This document shows, one piece after another, positions 57,933 to 64,000 of a stretch of 64,000 nt of DNA. Origin of the DNA: Ensifer sp. WSM1721. Its GTDB lineage: Bacteria > Pseudomonadota > Alphaproteobacteria > Rhizobiales > Rhizobiaceae. Made by a program: the position numbers and the translations under genes. Below the pieces are notes generated by a model. The model saw only the letters and a program-made list of their open reading frames with translations. It was not told where the DNA came from and searched no databases. How positions within the stretch are numbered: the first letter of the stretch is position 1; each line of letters starts with the position of its first letter. Location: the NCBI RefSeq assembly GCF_000513895.2, contig NZ_CP165784.1:62001-126000 (forward strand), written 5' to 3'.

Positions 57933-59309
57933 ATGTCTATCGGTATCCAGACTGCCGCCTATATCGCGGCATCGGTTCTCTTCATCCTTGCGCTCGGCGG
58001 CCTTTCGGGGCAGGAAAGCGCCAAGCGCGCCGTGTGGTACGGCATCGTCGGCATGGCGATTGCCGTCATCGCGACGGTCTTCGGCCCGGGCGTCGGGGTC
58101 TCGGTCGTGCTTGTCATCATGTTGGTGATCGGCGCGGTCCTGGGCGCGATCATGGCGCAGCGGGTCGAAATGACCGGCATGCCGCAGCTCGTGGCGGCGC
58201 TCCACTCCTTCGTCGGTCTTGCCGCCGTGTTCATCGGCCTCAACTCCGACACGACGGTGCATGAATTCGCAACGCATGCGGAGAAGATCATCCACGAGGT
58301 GGAAATCTTCCTCGGCGTCTTCATCGGTGCGGTGACCTGCACCGGCTCGATCATCGCCTATGGCAAGCTCTCCGGCCACATCGGCGGCAAGGCGCTGATC
58401 CTGTCCGGACGCCACGCCTACAATATCGCAATGGTCGCCGCCTCATTCGTGCTGATGCTGCTCTACATGAACGGCGCGGGCTCCTGGACGCTCTACCTCA
58501 TGACGCTGATCGCCTTCGTCGTCGGCGCGTATCTGGTCATGGCCATCGGCGGCGCCGACATGCCGGTCGTCGTCTCCATGCTCAACTCCTATTCGGGCTG
58601 GGCGGCAGCGGCCACCGGCTTCCTGCTCGGTAACGACCTTCTGATCGTCACCGGCGCGCTGGTCGGCTCCTCGGGCGCGATCCTCTCCTACATCATGTGC
58701 AAGGCGATGAACCGCCAGTTCCTGTCGGTCATCCTCGGCGGCTTCGGCAATACCTCGGGTCCGATGATGGCGGTCGAGGGCGAGCAGATCGCAATCGATT
58801 CAGAAGGTGTCGCAGCCGCGCTAAACGACGCGGATTCGGTCATCATCGTGCCCGGTTACGGCATGGCGGTGGCGCAGGCGCAAGGGGCGGTTTCCGAACT
58901 CACCCGTAAGCTGCGCGCAGCCGGCAAGGAAGTACGCTTCGCGATCCACCCGGTCGCAGGGCGTCTGCCCGGCCACATGAACGTTCTCCTCGCCGAAGCC
59001 AAGGTGCCTTACGACATCGTGCTTGAAATGGACGAGATAAACGAGGACTTCCCGAACACGGACGTCGTCATCGTCATCGGCTCCAACGACATCGTCAACC
59101 CCGCCGCGCAGGAAGACTCGAATTCGCCAATCGCCGGGATGCCGGTTCTCGAAGTCTGGAAGGCGAAGCAAGTGTTCGTCTCCAAGCGCGGCCAAGGCAC
59201 CGGATATTCCGGGATCGAGAATCCGCTTTTCTACAAGGAAAACACGCGCATGTATTACGGCGACGCGAAAGACTCGATAAGCAAGATGCTTCATCTCGTC
59301 GCGGCCTGA
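57933..59309 (+). CDS. pntB: NAD(P) transhydrogenase subunit beta
   Basis: This 458-residue protein has nine hydrophobic helices in its first about 260 residues, followed by the NADP(H)-binding dIII domain. The dIII landmarks are [17 protein letters not shown] (about 305-321), [20 protein letters not shown], and [18 protein letters not shown]. It forms the proton channel with PntA. The gene is complete. A hairpin follows at 59333-59370. In this region it would supply NADPH for the reductases encoded around it. Confidence 0.95.
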   Translation: MSIGIQTAAYIAASVLFILALGGLSGQESAKRAVWYGIVGMAIAVIATVFGPGVGVSVVLVIMLVIGAVLGAIMAQRVEMTGMPQLVAALHSFVGLAAVFIGLNSDTTVHEFATHAEKIIHEVEIFLGVFIGAVTCTGSIIAYGKLSGHIGGKALILSGRHAYNIAMVAASFVLMLLYMNGAGSWTLYLMTLIAFVVGAYLVMAIGGADMPVVVSMLNSYSGWAAAATGFLLGNDLLIVTGALVGSSGAILSYIMCKAMNRQFLSVILGGFGNTSGPMMAVEGEQIAIDSEGVAAALNDADSVIIVPGYGMAVAQAQGAVSELTRKLRAAGKEVRFAIHPVAGRLPGHMNVLLAEAKVPYDIVLEMDEINEDFPNTDVVIVIGSNDIVNPAAQEDSNSPIAGMPVLEVWKAKQVFVSKRGQGTGYSGIENPLFYKENTRMYYGDAKDSISKMLHLVAA

Positions 59310-59332
59310 ATGGCATCGCGCTGTTGGCTTTT

Positions 59333-59370
59333 GGCTGCCCGTGTCGCTCTTCGAAGCGGCACGTGCAGCC
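59333..59370. terminator. long imperfect hairpin between pntB and tal
   Basis: GGCTGCCCGTGTCGCT and AGCGGCACGTGCAGCC pair over 16 positions with two mismatches and a 6-base loop. The next bases are AAGATATATT rather than a T-run. It lies between convergent genes and may serve as a bidirectional terminator. Confidence 0.6.
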
Positions 59371-59564
59371 AAGATATATTCGCATCGTTCAGGGCTTACT
59401 GCAGGGAATGAGTGTGCCCAAAAATTGCCGAGGTCAAAGCAGGCACAGGCGGTCGGCGGTGGCCGCAAGCGTGACGCATCTCAAACAAGGCGACACGTCA
59501 CAGATTGTATGTGCAATGTGGGGTTACGTGGTACCCAATTCATACAATTTGCGAGTGCTTTCGC

Positions 59565-60521
59565 TTAAGCGGCCAACCTCCGAGCAACAAGTTCCCGCAG
59601 CTTGCCGAGATCTTTTGCGAAGACGCGGATACCTTCCGAGAGCTTTTCAGTTGCCATGGCGTCTTCGTTCAACATCCAGCGGAACGTCTTCTCGTCGATC
59701 GAAATCTTGTCTATCGGAGTGATCTTGTCTTCAGAAAGAACGCGGGTGAGCGTGCCCTGGTCGGCGTCGAGTTCATCCATGAGCTGCGGCGAGATCGTCA
59801 AACGGTCACAGCCGGCCAAGGCTTCGATTTCGCCGATATTGCGGAACGATGCGCCCATGACGATCGTCTGGATGTCGTTAGCCTTATAGTAGTTGTAGAT
59901 ATCGCGGACGGAGATGACGCCCGGGTCTTCCTCAGGCCTGAATTCTTTACCGGTTGACTTCTTGTACCAGTCGAGAATGCGGCCCACGAACGGCGAGATG
60001 AGGAACACGCCGGCATCGGCACAGGCAACCGCCTGGGGCATGGAGAAGAGAAGAGTCAGGTTGCAGTTGATGCCTTCCTTCTCCAGCACTTCCGCGGCGC
60101 GGATGCCTTCCCATGTGGAGGCAAGCTTGATGAGAATGCGGTCCTGGCTGATGCCACGCGCCTTGTAGTCGGCGATGATCCGACGGGCCTTCTCGATCGA
60201 GCCTTCGATATCGAACGAGAGGTCCGCATCTACTTCGGTCGAAACCCGGCCGGGCACGAGCTTCGTCAATTCCGCACCTACTGAGACGGCGAGCCGGTCG
60301 GCGACAGCCGTAGCGGCCTTTTCCGAGGACAGACTCGATGCCTTGCCCCACGCGGTGGCTTCGGCAAACACGTCCTTGAACATGTCCGTACCGAGCGCAT
60401 TGAGGACGATCGTCGGATTCGTCGTGCAGTCGACGGGTTTGAGCCGTGCAACGGCCTCGATGTCGCCCGTATCGGCGACTACTACCGTTGATGCACGCAG
60501 TTGTTTCAGCTTGGAAGTCAA
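59565..60521 (-). CDS. tal: transaldolase
   Basis: This 318-residue class I aldolase-fold enzyme transfers dihydroxyacetone units between sugar phosphates. The Schiff-base lysine is Lys132 in RILIKLASTWEGIRAAEVLE, the same number as in E. coli TalB. Other conserved parts are VDCTTNPTIVLNA, VDADLSFD and ISPFVGRILDWY. Size is that of the long TalB type. It lies convergent with pntB. Its neighbours in the dihydroxyacetone-kinase region suggest it supports the same sugar catabolism. No regulon motif was seen directly in front of it. Confidence 0.95.
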   Translation of the reverse strand: MTSKLKQLRASTVVVADTGDIEAVARLKPVDCTTNPTIVLNALGTDMFKDVFAEATAWGKASSLSSEKAATAVADRLAVSVGAELTKLVPGRVSTEVDADLSFDIEGSIEKARRIIADYKARGISQDRILIKLASTWEGIRAAEVLEKEGINCNLTLLFSMPQAVACADAGVFLISPFVGRILDWYKKSTGKEFRPEEDPGVISVRDIYNYYKANDIQTIVMGASFRNIGEIEALAGCDRLTISPQLMDELDADQGTLTRVLSEDKITPIDKISIDEKTFRWMLNEDAMATEKLSEGIRVFAKDLGKLRELVARRLAA

Positions 60522-60667
60522 GCGAGTCTCCGTTCGCTGGCCTGCCTATTTGCGCAGGCCGTCAGCTAGTTTTGTGAGCCACATTGCGCTTGTCGTACTT
60601 GGACGCGGGCTGGAAGCCCGATATGACAAGCGGCGTATGCCGTGAAATGTGAAATTGCGCTTAGGAT

Positions 60668-61519
60668 CTATCCATTTGAATTCGTCACATGCATTCCGCC
60701 GAATTTGTTCAGTGGAGCGATACGATGTCCTTCAAGCGGATTGAGCGAGTCTTCGATCTCTCGAACTTCCTTTCGCAGCAAGGTCAACAACTCCTGCAAG
60801 CGCTCCGGGGGCAGGCGGGGACTGGTCATATTGATCGCAATTGCAGCCACAGCGTCCCGTCCTTGTGGGAGGATGGGAACTGCCATTGCGGCTATGCCAG
60901 CTACAAGCTCGTCTTGATCTACCGCATATCCTTGTTCACGCACCTGTGGAAGAATTTCCCTGATTCTACCTGCCGAGAGGTGCTTGTACATCTCATAGCG
61001 CCCCGCGTTCGCATTTATGATCGCTTCGGCTTCGTCTTCCGGCAGAAATGCCAGAATCGCGAGGCTCGCCGGGCCAACGCCGAGCGGGATCTGTCCGCCA
61101 ACATACCCGGTAAGACTATCGAGAAAGTAGGTGCCCTCCTGACGATCGACGCATACAGCATTGAACCCTGCACGCGCCATCAGAAAAAGTGTATCACCAG
61201 TCTCTGCCGAGAGCCTCACAAGTGCGGGTCGGGCCAGGCGTCTTAAACCTGTTCCGTCAGCGGCAGTCGCGCCCATGGCAAAAAGTGTGAGTCCGAGCCT
61301 ATAGCGTTTCGTATGGACTTCGCGATCGACAAGTCCATGTCGTTGAAGGGCAGTGACAATTCGATGCGCCGTCGACTGTTTGAGGGCCAACGCGTCTCCA
61401 ATCTCTGCCATAGACGCCCCCTGCTGACCAACGTCTCCAAGGTACCGCAAGACGGCGACGGCGCGGTCCAAAAGCTGGGTTCCTGTAGCCGTTTCGTTGG
61501 CTTCTCTCGTCTCCTGCAT
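60668..61519 (-). CDS. IclR-family transcriptional regulator
   Basis: This 283-residue regulator has an N-terminal winged helix (AVAVLRYLGDVGQQGASMAE, then IGDALALKQSTAHRIVTALQ, about 18-62) and a GAF-like effector domain (about 90-265: VRLSAETGDTLFLMARAG, then VAGIAAMAVPIL). IclR proteins control catabolic operons as repressors or activators. It is the only regulator gene within the 48-64 kb catabolic region, so it is the best candidate to bind the shared palindromic motif. It is oriented like the MmgE/PrpD gene, whose stop codon region precedes its start by 35 bases. Confidence 0.9.
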   Translation of the reverse strand: MQETREANETATGTQLLDRAVAVLRYLGDVGQQGASMAEIGDALALKQSTAHRIVTALQRHGLVDREVHTKRYRLGLTLFAMGATAADGTGLRRLARPALVRLSAETGDTLFLMARAGFNAVCVDRQEGTYFLDSLTGYVGGQIPLGVGPASLAILAFLPEDEAEAIINANAGRYEMYKHLSAGRIREILPQVREQGYAVDQDELVAGIAAMAVPILPQGRDAVAAIAINMTSPRLPPERLQELLTLLRKEVREIEDSLNPLEGHRIAPLNKFGGMHVTNSNG

Positions 61520-61554
61520 AGACTTCCCTTTTCCGCGATACCTTCACCAGCCCG

Positions 61555-62916
61555 TTATGCTGACACAGCAATTGGAGCATCGGTGTCCTGTTCCACACTC
61601 GCTTCCATAGCCTGAAATAGGTGATCCGTCTTCACCTCTCCGTCAATCGACCAAAGCGCAGCTTTCAGCCGCTCGGCGCTAGAACCGGCCATACGACCCC
61701 GAGCTATCCACGTGAACTTGTCGTGCAGGTCCTGGTCCGAGAGCGGGTTAGACGGTTCGCCCTTGGGTGCCAGGATGTCAAGATGGTCGCATCGCCCAGC
61801 GTAACGTATGCGGACGGCGGCCGGTGTCATGGCCGGAAATGAAGGGTCCAGGTCCGGACGATGCACCAGTTTAATCCGACGCGCGAGTGAGGTGACGCGA
61901 GTATCGTTTAGAAACTCCGCAGTCACGGGCAACAGTGCCTTTGCACCATGTACCAGCGCGAGGGCTACGGAAAACGGGATACTGTACTGCGCCACCTCAA
62001 TTGACTCCGGCTCAGATTTGTTGATCAGCGTCAAAGCCCGTGCAAACAAGCCGATTTCGATCTCCACGATCTCTTCAACGCCAATGGCGTGCTTTGCTTG
62101 AAGAGCGAGGGCTCCGTCAATGGGAGCGTGTGCCCAGCGGCATGCGCTATATATCTTGAAATACCCTTTCTCGATCTCCCAGCCGGTTCCCAAGTTCGCT
62201 ACCAAGCGGTTCTGGTCATAACGCTCAGGATCATCGAGGAGATCGAGAGGTCCGGTGTAACCGGCCACAGCCAGATCGAGCGCCATGAGGGCGTTCGCTG
62301 TTGCGAACGCGATGCCTTCTTTCACTGCGTGGCCGACCTTCGTCCAGCCGGTGGCGGATTGGCTGCTTGCTGTGTGGCCCGCAATCGCCATTGCCTCGGC
62401 AATGATGTTTGTTGGGAGCCGTTTCAGCCATCCTACCGCTGCCACCACCCCGTAGCCGCACCATCTGCCAGTATCGGTCGTCCGAATCGAATTGATGTCT
62501 CTCGCTGCAGATATCCTAAGCGCAATCTCGTAACCGAGAGCAATCGCTGCAAGCATTCGAGCGGGATTGGCCCCTTCGATCTCTGCAACAGTCAGGACAG
62601 CCGGAACGATTGCTGCGCCCGGATGACCGGCTGCGGCACGATGGCCATCGTCGAGATCGAGCATGGAGGCGTATGCGGAGTTGACGAAGGCTGCCGCCGC
62701 AGTTCTGAGTCGGACGTCTGAGAACCAGACGCGACCGGCACCTTCGCCCCACGACACGGTGGCGCCAGCTAAGGCTGCAGCTCCTGCCGCAGTAGCGGCG
62801 CCAGCTATTGCGGCCCCGACGGTATCGAGCAAAACTCTTTTCGCGGCGTGTCTTGCCGCAGTTGGAATTTCAGTGACCGAAGAGACGAAGGTGGCCAGTT
62901 CAACGGTGCGATTCAT
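61555..62916 (-). CDS. MmgE/PrpD family protein
   Basis: This 453-residue protein has the family's helical N-terminal domain (AAKRVLLDTVGAAIAGAATA, LRTAAAAFVNSAYASMLDLDDGH and HPGAAIVPAVLTVAE). Members include 2-methylcitrate dehydratase and cis-aconitate decarboxylase, which act on tricarboxylic acids, and other members act on different substrates. The start at 62916 has GAGAGGATC upstream and gives the usual length. It stands divergent from the M24 peptidase gene with the regulon operators between them. The iclR gene follows it. Confidence 0.88.
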   Translation of the reverse strand: MNRTVELATFVSSVTEIPTAARHAAKRVLLDTVGAAIAGAATAAGAAALAGATVSWGEGAGRVWFSDVRLRTAAAAFVNSAYASMLDLDDGHRAAAGHPGAAIVPAVLTVAEIEGANPARMLAAIALGYEIALRISAARDINSIRTTDTGRWCGYGVVAAVGWLKRLPTNIIAEAMAIAGHTASSQSATGWTKVGHAVKEGIAFATANALMALDLAVAGYTGPLDLLDDPERYDQNRLVANLGTGWEIEKGYFKIYSACRWAHAPIDGALALQAKHAIGVEEIVEIEIGLFARALTLINKSEPESIEVAQYSIPFSVALALVHGAKALLPVTAEFLNDTRVTSLARRIKLVHRPDLDPSFPAMTPAAVRIRYAGRCDHLDILAPKGEPSNPLSDQDLHDKFTWIARGRMAGSSAERLKAALWSIDGEVKTDHLFQAMEASVEQDTDAPIAVSA

Positions 62917-62958
62917 GGTGATCCTCTCAAAACTACTGACGAAGCAAATAGCACGGAA

Positions 62959-63009
62959 CCCACAATATGGGAACCAATAATTGTTGACATCCATATTATG
63001 GGATAGTAT
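62959..63009. promoter_or_regulatory. operator pair between the MmgE/PrpD and M24 genes
   Basis: CCCACAATATGGGA (62959-62972) is a partial motif, and TTGACATCCATATTATGGGA (62984-63003) matches the dhaK sites almost perfectly. They lie 42 bp upstream of the MmgE/PrpD start and about 260 bp before the divergent M24 gene. Confidence 0.78.
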
Positions 63010-63261
63010 TTAGGAAGGGTAAAGCGGCGCCGATGGCTCTGGGGACACAGTCGGTTATTCACGTTTGAGCACGGCGGGAATTGGGTGTGAATGCCATGTT
63101 CACGAAAACGCGCGATCCAAGTTCCGCCGGGCTCGTTGACGGAAAAGAGTCGATAGCCATCGCTGACCGCGCTGATTTCGTCGTTGGCCGTGCCATGCTT
63201 TGGCAGGTTGAAGGCGTTCTCTACTCAAACCCTTGTTGCCCACGTTGAAAGGACCTCACCC

Positions 63262-64000
63262 ATGCCGGGTCGCATCCAAGCGTTCTCGACCGAAGAATTT
63301 CAGTCACGTCTCCGCAAAACTCAGGACGAGATGCGCTCTCGTGGCATCGATGTTCTGTTGCTGCATGCGCCAGAGAATATTTATTACCTCACGGGATACC
63401 AGACGTCGGGCTATTTCGCTTATCAGACGCTCGTCGTGACCGAGAGTGCGAAAGAGCCGACGATCCTCGTTCGCTATATCGAAAGGGGCAATGTCGATGA
63501 GTATTCCTGGCTCAGTCATGACGAGACCTGGAAGGAAGGTGATGATGTCGTTCAGCGCACCGTGGACGTCATTCTGAAGGTGGGTGGCGCCAACGCCGTC
63601 ATTGGTCTCGAGAAATCCAGTTGGTTCCTAACTGCGAAGGTCGCAGAGGAACTAGTCGGCAAGCTCTCGACCGCACGATTTGTTGATGCAAGCTACCTGG
63701 TCGAACGAATCCGCCACATCAAATCTCCGCAAGAGCTGGAATATATCCGCAAGGCCGGACTCATTGCAGAGGCGGAAATTCGCACGGCGATAGAGACGAT
63801 GCGCCGGGGTGCTACGGAGGCCGAGGTCGCAGCTGCCGTTTTCCAGACCGGCGTCTCGGCTGGATGCGAATACACGGGGCTTCCGCATCACATCATGTCG
63901 GGCCATCGCGCCGCCGTTTGTCATGCCAATTGGACGAATAAACCGATCGTGCCGAGGGAGTTGGTTGCGATAGAGCTTTACGGTTGTGTTGAACGATATC
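63262..64000 (+). CDS. M24-family peptidase/creatinase-like protein, cut by window end
   Basis: At least 246 residues are inside the window. The N-terminal creatinase-N domain shows GIDVLLLHAPENIYYLTGYQ and LVRYIERGNVDEYSW; the M24 pita-bread domain begins near IRHIKSPQELEYIRKAGLIA. The metal ligands lie beyond the edge, so Xaa-Pro peptidase, creatinase or ectoine hydrolase activity cannot be separated. The ATG is at 63262. It is divergent from the MmgE/PrpD gene with the regulon operators between. Confidence 0.88.
   Translation, partial: MPGRIQAFSTEEFQSRLRKTQDEMRSRGIDVLLLHAPENIYYLTGYQTSGYFAYQTLVVTESAKEPTILVRYIERGNVDEYSWLSHDETWKEGDDVVQRTVDVILKVGGANAVIGLEKSSWFLTAKVAEELVGKLSTARFVDASYLVERIRHIKSPQELEYIRKAGLIAEAEIRTAIETMRRGATEAEVAAAVFQTGVSAGCEYTGLPHHIMSGHRAAVCHANWTNKPIVPRELVAIELYGCVERY

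Noticed and set aside
56432..58264. 610-codon plus-strand frame in pntAB
   Set aside because: It is out of frame with both pntA and pntB and is Arg/Gly/His-rich; it reflects GC-rich third positions.

Overview
The window looks like a replicon, or an accessory island, of a root-nodule or plant-associated alphaproteobacterium in the Rhizobiales. The evidence is the gene content (rhizobial-type gibberellin operon, fused PntA, UPF0262, CHD-TolB-TPR cyclase), the high GC, and the many insertion sequences and decayed genes typical of symbiotic plasmids and islands. No rRNA, tRNA, CRISPR or replication gene was recognised.

Layout. 0-4 kb: a polar amino acid ABC transporter, a LuxR-type regulator and a divergent aminotransferase. 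4-8 kb: an amidase pseudogene and a complete chemoreceptor. 8-16 kb: an accessory stretch with a truncated AAA ATPase, a two-gene HipA-like kinase module, a convergent pair made of a predicted PD-(D/E)XK nuclease and a DUF2971 protein, and a HEPN-motif protein; it reads as a candidate defence or conflict island. 16-24 kb: methyltransferases, a PHB-depolymerase-like esterase, an IS110 element inside an IS21-like relic, and a TetR/ABA4-like/membrane protein locus with a visible operator. 24-34 kb: a cyclase gene broken by one stop codon, an IS5 element, a metallo-hydrolase, a cupin, an alpha/beta hydrolase and several decayed genes, ending in a broken ISL3 transposase.

34.4-43.6 kb is the diterpenoid core: CYP112, CYP114, ferredoxin, SDR, CYP117, GGPP synthase, ent-copalyl diphosphate synthase and ent-kaurene synthase. 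This is the bacterial gibberellin operon. GGPP is made and cyclised to ent-kaurene, then oxidised through kaurenoic acid and GA12 towards GA9. A textbook NifA site and sigma-54 promoter lie just upstream, which points to nodule (bacteroid) expression. The terminal idi gene is dead (frameshift, stop and truncation), and no CYP115 is visible. Two direct copies of a 295-bp IS-like repeat bracket the region.

44-48.4 kb is a graveyard of gene fragments (Nudix hydrolase, ABC ATPase tail, nucleoside-kinase-like, luciferase-like monooxygenase) around an intact UPF0262 gene and a zinc-type dehydrogenase. 48.7-64 kb is a coherent catabolic region: SDR, PotABCD-like ABC transporter, DhaK/DhaL-type kinase, transhydrogenase PntAB, transaldolase, IclR regulator, MmgE/PrpD protein and an M24 peptidase cut by the window edge. 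A near-identical operator-like sequence occurs upstream of the SDR, dhaK and the MmgE/M24 pair, suggesting one regulon, probably under the IclR protein.
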